Assembly (NCBI GenBank): GCA_905178155.1
Contig: CAJINV010000002.1
Span: forward strand, 62,001-126,000
Origin: Amoebophrya sp. A120
Taxonomy: Eukaryota > Sar > Dinophyceae > Syndiniales > Amoebophryaceae
Length of the DNA stretch: 64,000 nt
Direction of reading: 5' to 3'
Part shown: in pieces, positions 53,601 to 63,409 of the stretch
How positions within the stretch are numbered: position 1 is the first letter of the stretch
Layout of the letters: each line of letters begins with the position of its first letter
The notes under the pieces: model-generated
Database searches by the model: none
Told to the model about the DNA's origin: nothing
What the model saw: only the letters and a program-made list of their open reading frames with translations
Made by a program: the position numbers and the translations under genes

Positions 53601-54572
53601 TTGGTCTCCTGCTCCAGAACCATGGGAGGTGTCCTATGCTTTGCAACAGTATCGTTTGTTCGTGCTAGTATACAAAATTGCATCACATCAAATTTTCTCA
53701 AAAGGAAAACTGGAATTCATAATTCTGACACACCTAAAAAAGGGATGTTTGTCATGCTTGATAGCAAAATTACGACGAGTGCGATACTTTATTTGCACGG
53801 GATATACCAGGAGATATTACGATGTTGGTTCTTGGCTGCGTGCCGAATTGCATCACCATTGACGTGATGCCGTGATTTAGTGCTTCCCCCGTGTTGCCCC
53901 ATCGCTCGGCTTTCTTATCGTATTTCTGCTGCAGGTGCCGGTATTCCCGCACCCGCTTATTGGACGTCTGTGCGATTTCATCCTGCTCTCGTACGATATT
54001 TTGTCCTATGCTGTGCAAAAGTGTTTTCAGCACTTGCTGCTAGAACTGCGATTTTCGTTGAAGAAGCTGTAGCAGGAGCGGTACTTCTCATGTAAGCGTC
54101 ATGTTCTTACGTTGTCCAGAGCCAGACCGCCTCTTGCTGTATTGCAATATTTTTTGCATGAAATCGTGACCACGCAGTTCATGCCTGTGCGATAGATACT
54201 TTTACGCCGGCTATCTTCCTCTTCCGCCCTCTCGCGTTCCTGCCGACGCTCCAGCTCTTGCCGGCGGTGGGTAGCCACCTCCCGGGCCCAGACGTCCCTT
54301 TTGATTTCCTCTTGGAGCGCCAAATCGGCGGCCTCCGCGCTTCTCTGCAGGTACGCGGATTGTCGCATAGCGGCCGCGTCGCGGACATTGCGTGCACGCC
54401 GCTGCTCCGTTTCGCACTGCACCTGCAGCGTTGCCTCGTAGAGGCGTGGATCTTTTCTCGTATACCCTTCCACTCCGAGCCGGGGCACGTACACGGGCCC
54501 AAGACCCATGCTGCGCGCGCGGCCCGGTGCTGGGGGAGCTGGGTCGTCAGGGGGATCGGATTCAGAGGACAT
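50685..54572 (-). CDS. Ser/Gln-rich protein with FG motifs, complete, eight exons, about 680 aa
   Basis: Exons 54572-54214 (MSSESDPPDDPAPPAPGRAR, then an Arg/Glu coiled coil), [E7], 54006-53805 (REQDEIAQTSNKRVREYRHL), [E6], 53634-53053, [D4 with C5 nested], 52467-52440, [A28], 52180-52144, [A27], 51872-51400, GT-AG intron of 167 nt, 51232-50965, [E5], 50796-50685 (QQLQQQPS, TGA). Every junction agrees in phase. The C-terminal half is Thr/Ser/Asn/Gln-rich with scattered FG or GxFG: GGYLGFGTTAK, MNVFGGNQ, VVFGAGIFN, AFAFGVNAAGQ. That composition recalls FG nucleoporins, but repeats are few and irregular, so this is only a suggestion. No introner-free alternative fits. Confidence 0.72.
50797..50964. 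mobile_element. Introner E5 (168 bp)
   Basis: Ends TATCCTGTGCAGAAGTATCG and GCTTCTGCAGTGAATA; TSD lost. Joins AASQPIA to GGSNIFSRN. Confidence 0.82.
51873..52143. mobile_element. Introner A27 (271 bp)
   Basis: Left end has a short duplication (GGTCTGGGTCTGGCTCTGG). Perfect TSD TGATT. Separated from A28 by a 37-bp exon. Confidence 0.92.
52181..52439. mobile_element. Introner A28 (259 bp)
   Basis: Consensus ends (right ATATTTGGATTTGATA); TSD CTTCT/CCTCC. Joins RRLEEE to ACVDDFQQKK. Confidence 0.9.
52468..53052. mobile_element. Introner D4 interrupted by C5 (585 bp)
   Basis: Family D ends TATGGAGTTCTCAAACGTGA and TTTCAGAGTTCCATA; TSD GGCCG/GACCG. After subtracting C5 the D element is about 270 bp, the usual size. 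Joins NNKSTRS to TRRLEEE. Confidence 0.88.
52488..52797. mobile_element. Introner C5 nested in D4 (310 bp)
   Basis: Family C ends TATTGCGAGGAAAAATCCCC and TTTTTTCACTCTGATA; own TSD CGTGA/CGTGT inside D4. Confidence 0.9.
53635..53804. mobile_element. Introner E6 (170 bp)
   Basis: Ends TATGCTTTGCAACAGTATCG and TTTATTTGCACGGGATA; TSD TGTCC/TACCA. Joins NIVISPG to TSHGSGAGD. Confidence 0.82.
54007..54213. mobile_element. Introner E7 (207 bp)
   Basis: Left end TATGCTGTGCAAAAGTGTTT; right end diverged (GATACTTTTACGCCGGCTA). TSD TGTCC/TCTTC. Joins ERAEEE to ENIVREQD. Confidence 0.78.
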
Positions 54573-55220
54573 GTTTCGATACGGAAGGTTCTTTTGCCGA
54601 AGTAGGTATTAAGCACGGCTGTCTATATGATAGTTCGAAATAGAGGCGGCCGCCGCCACGTCCTTCTCCCTAGTTTGACATGGACAGCAGTGTAAAACTC
54701 GCCTTGGTTGTTTGTTAGCAAAACGAGAGGTTTTCTTTTCCTCTGTATTGGGTTATTTCGCGTGCGCATGGGCGTGACCACGTCCCCTTCTCTCCGATCG
54801 GACAGTGGTCGCACGAAATCCCAGAAATATATGTCGTACGTACGAAGAGGATATCTCAGCAACTTCGCTCGGCTTCTCCGTCCTCTCAGAAATGCAATTG
54901 CTCGGCTTCATATAAAAGTCCCGATCACTCCATGGTGCTCTTGCTAATGATAGACACATAGTGTCGACGACGAATCTGAATATCAGGGACCGAGTGTCGC
55001 ACGATGCGGCGAAGGCGAAGACTAGTTCGAAGCAGAGTAGTTGTCTCGCAACCGATGCGCAACAAGAACAACTAGAACTACGCACCATTTTGGCGGACTC
55101 CACATTGGGGACACCCTGCGTGCCCGACCATGATGTGTATGAGGTGAAAGTACGTAGCTCAGACGCAGGCTGCGGCAACTTCTTTTCGGCCCCGCCGCGC
55201 CAGTGCAGAATAGTGACACC
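54573..55220. other. Upstream region with an unassigned plus ORF
   Basis: A plus frame at 54961-55227 reads DRVSHDAAKAKTSSKQSS and LADSTLGTPCVPDHDVYEVK and is protein-like but lacks an ATG. The stretch 54845-54950 is an imperfect copy of 55805-55925, sharing AGAGGATCTCGCGG-like and CTCGGCTTCATAT blocks. Confidence 0.35.
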
Positions 55221-55800
55221 ACTTTAATACGCTTGGGACAGTGGCGGGTCTCCGCGACAATAAGTGGCACACCGGCGGGCCCACAACATGAAGTCACGCC
55301 CAAGGGCTCTTTGCGACACGATCATGACAGAGGCGCAGGCGAGGGTCGGCACGGGGGACACGGCCGGCAAGAGCGCGCGCGGCGTGCGCCCACGCACACA
55401 CTGATGGGCCCCGCGGCCACCTCGTCGCGCGGGTTCCGGCGCTAAGGAGGCAGCGGGCGTGGCGTGCCACCACCAGAGCCCTGTGACAAGAGTCGCGCGC
55501 GCCTCTCGCAGCTTCTTCCACCTTGTTTGCCCCGCTTCGGGTGGTCCGGCGTGAGAGGCGGTGTAGCCCAGCTCTAAGTTGAGCTGTGCCGCGGCCGTTG
55601 ACAGCGTGAGGAAAGTATCTCCATCATGCGCCAACCAACGCAGAAAGTTCGCGCGGCTGTGGCTGCGGCTCTTCCGTATGCAAAGAAGCCCCGTCGCGCC
55701 ACCTAGGGGCTGCGCTGCCACGCGCCTGCGCGCGCCCGCTGGCGCGCAAGATGAACGGGAGGCGCACGTCGCCGCCCCTGATTATATGTCCTGCTTGCTG
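55221..55800. other. GC-rich island, unassigned
   Basis: Markedly GC-rich compared with its flanks. A minus frame (55721-55224; FLRWLAHDGDTFLTLS, TRWKKLREARATLVTG) is open for 165 codons and a plus frame overlaps it. High GC alone can keep frames open, so no gene is called with confidence. It could be a transferred or repeat-derived segment. Confidence 0.35.
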
Positions 55801-56019
55801 GAAACGCACACTCTACGCATGAAGAGGATCTCGCGGAAAGTTCACTCAGCTTTTTCACCTCGCAAAAACGCAGCTACTCGGCTTCATATCTAAGTCCTTA
55901 TCACTCCACGCCGGTCTTGCGAATGCAGTTGTAGACAAGAAGGAAACTACTTTTTCATGAACAAAATTCGAGTATTCTGCACGAAGGTCTTGCAATAGAA
56001 CACACTTTTTTTTATCTTT

Positions 56020-56226
56020 ATGAACAAACTTGCTTTGTTGTCAACTACTCGTCGCGGGCACTGTACAACTAGAGCTCCATGCTGTACTTACTTTGGTTCA
56101 AGTACAGCAACTATCCTCATTAGTGTGATCCTCAATATTTTCATCATCGTTTATTACAGTTTTGTTGTCTGCTGGTGGTCGAAAGCCAGCATATTGACCA
56201 GCCTTGTCATCTTCCTTGTTATCTAG
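56020..56226 (+). CDS. Small hydrophobic ORF (68 codons)
   Basis: ATG frame MNKLALLSTTRRGHCTTR followed by ATILISVILNIFIIVYYSFV and VCWWSKASILTSLVIFLVI: one or two membrane segments up to the stop. No splice sites or homology recognised; AT-rich DNA could produce this by chance. Confidence 0.3.
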   Translation: MNKLALLSTTRRGHCTTRAPCCTYFGSSTATILISVILNIFIIVYYSFVVCWWSKASILTSLVIFLVI

Positions 56227-56451
56227 CCTTTTTCGTCGCACCCACCCTGAGGAAGCACCAGTTTGATTCTTGTACTATTGGTGCGTGATCTTAATCAAGA
56301 CATCCGGGCGAAACAGTGGATTTATCACACGAGTCGGCGCGAAGATGACGAAAAGGGGAGGTCTCTAAATTGCATTTATTTCGTGTTGATGCTCTTTTTC
56401 TCCAGTTCAAAGACGTAGTGTCACGACTGTCTAGGTTCGCGATAACGAGTT

Positions 56452-59400
56452 TCACATCATGATTGCTGATGCGACAAAGCCGTGTCCTCTAGGTACTACC
56501 TTCCAGTTGTTCATTTTGACGTTACTCCAGGTACTTCCAGTTTCCGGTGAGGGGCTGGGTGACAACGAAAATCTGCAACTCCTGTTCTTCGGCCGTTTCG
56601 CGGTCCACCTCATCTCCGTCACTACAGTGCGGCGCCGCCATATGGAGGGTTCATCAGGATCGAACCGGACAAAGCTGAAATAGTGATTATGCTTAGCCAT
56701 GCATAAAACCGGTAACCGCTGTTTCCCAGTTTCTAGGCAGCGCATGACAAATATTGGCAGTACCTAAATCCAGTTTGTCATGCTGTTTCGCCGAAGAAAA
56801 CATCTTTTTCCATGGTCCTACTGCAGCAGCTTTCTCTCCATCTCTGAACAAGCTTACAACCGGGCTCACTTCCCTGCTTTCCAGTACATGCACGTCATGC
56901 CTCCTCAATTTCTGCATAAGTAATGAAATATTTCAACTTTGCCGATTTGGGTCCTGACGCTCCCATACGCCAGTAGGTCTGCGATTGGCATGTCGCTCGT
57001 CGGGTCCAACTGCTCGCCATTGCAAAAATATATCGTGCTGAAAAAGCTTCTGCAATAACCCGAGCAAAAAAAATTTTCAGGCTGCGAAGGAGAACTACAA
57101 CTTCTCAAGTTTTTCTTACCGCATGACATCAATCTCAAACACATTATATAAACATTTTTGGCTCGGGTGAAGATATTTCTTTTTCACACGATAGAAAACA
57201 GCAGCTTGGTTCCCCCAGCAGACGACCGTATCAGACTGAAAAGACCCCGAGCTGTGCAATCGATCAAAGGTGGTCTCTACAAGGTGAAAAAAACACTCAA
57301 GATGAAATACCGGATACCGTATAGAAAGGAAATATTCCTTCACAGCGGCAGTGCGCATGACAGTTCGTTTCGAACAATGCGGCGAATATGCATATTTTCT
57401 CCGTACTCCGGGGTGTACTACGGGTAGAATCAACAAAATTGATTGACACATAACTGATTTCAAGATAACCTTCTGACGTCGTGCACGCACCTGGTACTTT
57501 TGCAAACTTGCATATTCTGGAAGCAGTCACGAATGCAGTGTCGGAGGTAGTACGGGTCCATGAGGTCGAACTTGGCAAGGAGGGGGTCATGCCTCGGAAA
57601 CCGCTTTCGGAGCTCCTCTTTGACGAAGTATTGGTCGATCAGCTGTATCCCCTGCAAAAGCATCGCGGTCGTACTGTGACTAAAAAGGTAAAGATAAAGT
57701 AACTGCAATACTGCATGACAAATCCTCTCGTCACGACATAAACATCATTCATACATAGAGTGAACAGATCAGTATTTCAAAATCCATTTCTCCTTCTGCG
57801 TGTTAGTGTTACGATGATTTTACAATGCATAGGCCGCTTGGCGGTCTCTAGGACGTGGCTCGCATGTCGCACCAGGACTTGTTTTCCCCAAGCGCGTGAG
57901 TCCCACTGGACTTCTCGATGTGCCCACACGTCGGCGACGTGTAGGAAAAAATCTCGCTCTGACGCGTCGCAGTCAAGCTCGACAACCACCTCGCCGTCTT
58001 GCAGGCTAATGCCGTCGAAGGCCTCCAGAACGCTCTTCTTCTGTAATGTAGTGTTGCTCAGGAGAGGAGTGACGAAAAAACTTCATAATCTACAAATAGA
58101 ATGCGCATGACAGATTCCCACGATGGCAACCAGCATGAAATAACAATAAAAGCGATAATGCTCTTTTACAATTATATTTCGAAGGTACTTGCTGCGCAGA
58201 ACACTCCGACACCAAATAATCCAAGACATTTCAATACAAGCTGTGAGTACCGAAAATCCGGTGGCAAACTCGAAATATGGCCCGTCCCCCGTTGAGAGCA
58301 GGTGTATGCATTGCAAATATCCCTGGGTCTGGAAGAATGCAAAGTCTATTCTATCCACACGACTTTTGCATGACACATGAGAAGGCTAGCATGCAGGCTC
58401 TAACGTCACAGGTTTTCGTGCAAATATACCTTATTGCTGCCTATCAGTTACTATTTCCATCTCGCATGCCAACCCCCCGCTCTCTGTAGCAAGAATTTTT
58501 CACCGACTTTCCCTGTTCACGGATGACACACATATTTCGAGTGATCTGAAATGCTGCGCATCACAAGTTTACGCCTTTATAGATTGATCCAGACAACATG
58601 TTTGCACTGAATAAAGCTGCGAGCGCGACGCTCAGGTATTATATCTGTGAGACGGCCAGATGCCCTATCTTCATCCCACCTCGCGTGGTCCGCATCACGA
58701 TGTTCGCGTTCCGCCGTTGCGCCCGATATGTCTCTGAACCTGGGACTGATCCAGTCGAGCAGGGCCTGAAGCTCGGCAGCGGTGTACTTCATCCGGAGAC
58801 AGCGGTCACCTTCTGCCCTGATGCACCTCGCGGCCAACTCCTCGTTCGAAGTCGGGCCCTGCAAAAATTTCACGGGATATGCGTCGCGATAGGAAAGAGT
58901 GTGCAGAAACCTCGTCGTGAAGAAGAGGTCGAAATGAAACCCCTGGCGGACGAAGCCTACTACTTGGTCGGGCTGCGATGAGCGGAAGCCCTTCACTCGC
59001 AACTCCCCGCAAAACTCTGGGGTTATTAAACACCGCCGCAAAACTTCATTTGCAGTATCTGGCAGGCCGTCGAAGTGCATCCGGACTACGGGAAAGTCCA
59101 CTCTGCTACACCCGGTCTCGTCCGACGGGTCGTCCGACTGGTACCACTTAGACTCGAGCAGCTCTTCTCGTTGGATGAAGTGCTCGTACTCCTGGCCGGT
59201 CCTGTAGACGAAACTGTTGAAAGCTTCGCAGTATGCAATACAAGTATGTCTGGGACTCCAACTTTGGAAAAATCAGTAGGTACTTACTTGTCATGCTCAG
59301 CCGGGCCGATGGGCAACTTGAATTTCGGATGCACAGCTGTTGAGAATCAAATTTTGATGACCGGCTCATGAATCGCTATTGGTAAGCAAGTAGTATCAAG

Positions 59401-60171
59401 AACTCCTGTTTCATCAGCCCCAGACACAATTGCAGTTGATACACAGGCATCCTTGACGGTCGGTTCGTCTGCTGTAAGCAGCTTGCCAGGCGCCCCGAAA
59501 TCCGGATGAAAGTTGAAGAGCAACTCGTCGCCGGCATTGGTGAACCGCACGGACGGGGGGCCGCGCACCTCAGGTGGCGGGGGCGGAACATCGGACTGCG
59601 GCTCAAATGCGGCGGACGTCGATGTTCCAGGGACGGGAAAAGACCGTTTCATCGCCATATGATCTGCATCAGCCGCCATGGCCGCTAGTTCCGGGCATTG
59701 CTCGCCATCGACCAGCCTGCCGTGGCACGGCACCTCCAATAACAGCTGCTTGCGCATGGATGAGGTTTCCTGGGTCACGTTGCCTGACGGTGCTGCAGTG
59801 AAGTGTCGCCAAAATGATCAAATCCGAGCAAATCTGCATTACTACACGTGTCATGCACCGGTCGGAAGATGTAATGACTTTCGCAGAATCTTAAAAATCA
59901 CACTCACATGCTCTCCCTGACCATCGAGCGTCATGCTTACACTTAGCAGCTTCGTCTTCCGGGTAGAGTTGAAGTTGAATTACTGCAACGACAAATAGCA
60001 ATAAGTACCGTCCCATTTGATAGGTTTTTTCGCATGGCTGTAGTTCGTCAGGAGACCGCTGTTCATTCCTTGGTCATCCACCTCCACGAAAGGCTGTTGC
60101 ACCGCTGGGCAGGTGTTCACGTCGTGCATGGGGAAGGTAATCCGGTCATGGATATGCCAACAAAAGGTCAC
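56452..60171 (-). CDS. Long unknown protein, eleven exons, about 680 aa or more
   Basis: Exons: 60171 (or ATG 60129)-60009, 26-nt intron, 59982-59908, intron, 59792-59442, [A30], 59231-58614, [A29], 58304-58251, intron, 58040-57832, [E8], 57645-57491, intron, 57276-57120 (donor GTAAG), 70-nt intron, 57049-56968, [F4, perfect TSD], 56640-56535, 46-nt intron, 56488-56452 (TGA). Junctions agree in phase except 57491/57276, which is off by one. Fragments: VQQPFVEVDDQGMNSGLL, FNSFVYRTGQEYEHFIQRE, HFDLFFTTRFLHTLSYRDA, DGEVVVELDCDASERDFFLH, YFVKEELRKRFPRHDPLLAK, DLMDPYYLRHCIRDCFQNM, DTVVCWGNQAAVFYRVKKK, LQIFVVTQPLTGNWK. Ordinary globular composition, so probably an enzyme or complex subunit, but no family is recognised. 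Confidence 0.7.
56641..56967. mobile_element. Introner F4 (327 bp)
   Basis: Ends TATGGAGGGTTCATCAGGAT and GTCCTGACGCTCCCATA; perfect TSD CGCCA. Confidence 0.93.
57646..57831. mobile_element. Introner E8 (186 bp)
   Basis: Ends TATCCCCTGCAAAAGCATCG and GATTTTACAATGCATA; TSD AGCTG/GGCCG. Joins HVLETAKRP to IDQYFVKEE. Confidence 0.83.
58305..58613. mobile_element. Introner A29 (309 bp)
   Basis: Ends TATGCATTGCAAATATCCCT and ATGTTTGCACTGAATA; TSD lost. Joins IIPERRARS to LSTGDGPYF. Confidence 0.82.
59232..59441. mobile_element. Introner A30 (210 bp)
   Basis: Ends TATGCAATACAAGTATGTCT and CAATTGCAGTTGATA; TSD CGCAG/CACAG. Joins PTVKDACE to AFNSFVYRT. Confidence 0.87.
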
Positions 60172-60258
60172 AACGCCAAAGAAGAAGAGGTTCTATTTCG
60201 GTTCTATTTTTTACAAAAGCTGAAGATGGTAGTGATTGAATTTCGTTTTTCTTTGTGA

Positions 60259-60625
60259 CCCGGTGGTGATTTCATGAAAATGCTGTCGGAAGGCACTGTG
60301 ATCTTTTCCTGTTATCATATCGTGGTCGCTCCTGACTGTCATCGGGGGTCATTCCTGCCATCGGCACATCCTCACTCAGTGTCGAAGCCGGTCCTGTTGA
60401 AATGATTTTTGTTTTGTTTATTCTTCGATGTCGTGCGAAAAGATCGTCTTACTCGTGGTGTAGATTGCCCCGATGCCACAGAGGCCACGATGAAAAAATT
60501 TGCAAAATAATGTCATGCTGACATTCCTTACACTACCGTAAGTTCACACTTATACTACTCGAAGACGAGTGCCATGTAGCTACACGGGTATGATTACAAT
60601 ATAGAAAATCAATTTCAAAATCAAA
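60259..60625. other. Intergenic, no supported gene
   Basis: 3' flank of the gene at 60626 and 5' flank of the gene at 60171. No introner ends or coding frames seen. Confidence 0.45.
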
Positions 60626-62392
60626 TTATCTTCTAATACTAAAAGATGAAGCGAGCGATGGGTTTTCCAAATGCGGAACGTGGCGGAAAATCCTCTGAAG
60701 CTGCGTCGCAAGGGCTTCCTCCTGAGGCAAGTTGATGAGCTCTTGCAGTAAATCCCCATCTTCGTGGAGGTGTTTCTGCACTTGCATCCGCTTTGCGTCG
60801 ACGTTTGCCTGGGCCTCCTTGAGCTGTTTCTCCGCAGCATCCAGATCCTCGTTGGCCGCCGCCACCTTGTGCAAAGCTTGCAGTCGTAGGGCCATCATCT
60901 TCTCGTCCTGTTCCTTCTGCTGTCCGTCCGATTCCGCTGGTTCATTGTCACGAGCGAAGAATACAAGTCGATCACGTTTTTCCTTTTTGTTGGTGGTGCC
61001 ATTCAAATTCTGCTCCACGCGAAGACGCTGGATTGGCACCGGTTCTTGGCGCAGGTGGCGTAGAAAGTCCCTGGGGTCGGGACCGAATTTTATGGGATGT
61101 TCGGGTATCCACGACACTGAACGCTCCGCAAGTGGTCGGCGGATGTTGTCTACTTCTTGTGGGAGAAGCGTTTCGCCCGGAAAAGCGTTTTGCTCGAAGC
61201 TGTTTTGTTCTCTGAAGACGTCCTGAACAGCGACATCAGCGGACGTCGGTGGCGATGATAAACCCCCGTCGTTGACCATTATCCTGTGTAGAAACGTCCC
61301 TATCCCGGACTTGCGATGCAAAATCTCATTACATGGGGAAACTACGTCGGTGCGCAATTATCCAGTCCTGACTTTTGCGAACTGACTTTGCAATGCGTCT
61401 TTGATTGCCAAGCAGCAACAAACCCCAGATCGAAACTTGTCATGCCGGATTCGCAAAAGTGCTGCGCTAGTGTAGCTCCTGCACCGATCCCATCTAGTAC
61501 CTGACCACGGATAGTACCTTTTTACACTGGATATAATCAACCTGAACTGCGTCTTCCGGTTCATTGTACAAGTTGGTTCGCTCCTGGTCGAGCACGCGCA
61601 CGAACTCGTCCCAGTTAGTGAACGGAGCAGGTTCTCGTTCGGACAACACTGGTAGTTTCGCTGTGTGATGATCTCCATCGGAGGACGACGACCCGCGTGC
61701 AGTAGAGGATGCTGATGCGTCGCGCTGCTGCTGGCTGTGGCTTTGGCTTCGGCTTCGAAGAATCAAAGGAAGAATAAATTTGTTGAAGTCGGCTTCCCGC
61801 AGGGCGGCGATGGTTGTCTGGCCGGTTCTTGTAACCTCCCTTCTTTGGGCAGAGCCGTTTGCAGCCTGCCGGCGCGTTTGTTGTATTCGTAAACACGCCA
61901 TAGTCTGTTGTATTCGTAAATCCAGCATCCCGTTGTAGTTCTGTTGCTCTTGTTGTTCGTCCCGGTCGGCCGGCTCATTTTCGTCAGAAAAAAGTGCGTT
62001 CATCCTATCACGCTCCGTTTCATCACTGGTAGCCGAATTCTGCTCCGCGTGCAGGTGATGTATCTGTTCCGCAAGCGGCATCGCGTAGGTGCGATTCAGC
62101 ATCTCGATTTCCTTTCTGTCGAGCCAGTATGGGTTGCAAATATTTCTGGGTCTCCTGGAAGAGTGCAAGACTTGCCATGCAGGTTTTGCATGACCCATGG
62201 CACCAGTGACGCATGACAAAGTCCCTTTCCATTGGGGCAGAAGTAGACCCCTTTTGGTAATCATGCAACACAGTACAAGATTTTTGCATCACGAGCCGAA
62301 CTTAGCATGAAAGCCTGCAAGGTTCCATCTCCAGACACAGACACATTGGCAATGCATAGCCGCGACGTGAGATGCTGTACGCTAGACGACAT
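60626..62392 (-). CDS. Complete charged coiled-coil protein with internal duplication, about 425 aa
   Basis: Exons 62392-62359 (MSSSVQHLTSR), [A31], 62127-61534 (DRKEIEMLNRTYAMPLAEQI, ADFNKFILPLILRSRSQSHS), [B14], 61279-60626 (PGETLLPQEVDNIRRPLAER, ending HLENPSLASSFSIRR, TAG). Both joins are in frame. Two segments look duplicated: ERDRMNALFSDENEPADRD near residue 50 and KRDRLVFFARDNEPAESDG near 300, each followed by a Gln/Glu run and a helix. The C-terminal third is a coiled coil (AANEDLDAAEKQLKEAQANV). Function unknown; scaffold-like. Confidence 0.72.
61280..61533. mobile_element. Introner B14 (254 bp)
   Basis: Ends TATCCTGTGTAGAAACGTCC and CCTTTTTACACTGGATA; TSD not recognisable. Joins EDAVQVDY to NDGGLSSPP. 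Confidence 0.83.
62128..62358. mobile_element. Introner A31 (231 bp)
   Basis: Ends TATGGGTTGCAAATATTTCT and ACATTGGCAATGCATA; TSD GCCAG/GCCGC. Confidence 0.87.
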
Positions 62393-63328
62393 GCTGGAAG
62401 GGGTAAAAAGGTGTTAGTGGTTCTTGTTCTGTGGTATTGATGTTCTTGTTCCTGGACTGAAAGAGAAGAAGATAAGCAGTAGCAAATATTTCCAGGCGTG
62501 AAAAAGTGCAATTGGTCATGCAATCTCTGTACCACACAAAAATCTGTGTTGCAAATTGTTTTTTGCTGGCACGACAGTTTCCATTTAGTGCTGCCAAGAA
62601 TAGAAAAAAACGAGTTCCAGTGCTGCCAAGAATAGAAAAAAAAGCTGGGATGTGTTTGGTTGTCACAAAGGGGTAGAAATTGTGGTACCTCTTTATGTAT
62701 TTTCGTATAAAGAAAGCAATTTATAGAACTGTAGATTCGAATATCGAGAATTCCTACACCAGAAAACGAACCCCTGTCTGCTCTCGCAACTGTTTCGACG
62801 TCACCCACGATGCATCGGCTGAGCCTCTCTAGCCGCAATAGCGTAGTTGTGTCACATTGTGTTTGCTCCTCGTTCTCTCCGATCCTTCGTCGAACATCAA
62901 ACACAAAAAACTATCTCTCACGTTGAGAAACAACAAGAGCTTGCATCAAGAAGTGCACCGAAGATCCTGAACGACGAATAAAGGTCCGAAAAAGAACCAT
63001 CTCTCTCATACATCCTATCTTCACCTGAAGAAACTCAAACTTTAACGTCCTTGTAAAGTACTTTTCCCCTGCTGGAGCAAACGTTTCGTACGACTTCCTG
63101 CAACAACTCTTCCAAGAATCGGAAAGCTCAACAGAGGTCGTGCTCAAAAAAAGAACTGACATTGGGCCTTCGCTGAGGTCGAAATGTCGCATTTTCCGTG
63201 GCTGTACGAAGCGTTCTTGTACCATAGGGCTACATCAGTAGTAGGCCGGAGCCAAACGCGAATCTGGTGTCTCGAATATCATTTTTTCATATAGTGAAAT
63301 GGAAGACATTGACTTCACATTTTCCGCA
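62393..63328. other. Upstream region, no firm gene
   Basis: A minus ATG frame (62904; MFDVRRRIGENEEQTQCDTT) runs to 62302 through A31 and is probably 5' UTR or intronic. 62470-62530 shows weak family A remnants (TATTTCCAGGCGTGAAAAAG). The rest is AT-rich with nothing recognised. Confidence 0.35.
62587..62641. repeat. 32-bp direct duplication
   Basis: AGTGCTGCCAAGAATAGAAA appears at 62587 and again 32 bp later at 62619. Confidence 0.9.
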
Positions 63329-63409
63329 TTAAGCGTCGTCGCCGTCGTCGTCTTCCAACTGTCTGGCACGTTCCTGCCATTCGCCACTCTCCACGTACTC
63401 CACCAGTGT
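63329..63409 (-). CDS. C-terminal exon of an unknown acidic protein
   Basis: Minus frame TLVEYVESGEWQERARQLED then DDGDDA, stop TAA at 63329, directly abutting a family D introner end at 63410. The upstream exon must lie beyond the D element, probably outside the window. The acidic tail is real-looking; function unknown. Confidence 0.55.
   Translation of the reverse strand, partial: TLVEYVESGEWQERARQLEDDDGDDA

Noticed and set aside
55224-55721. 165-codon ORF in the GC-rich island
   Set aside because: Both strands are open because stop codons are rare at high GC; no splice or family support.
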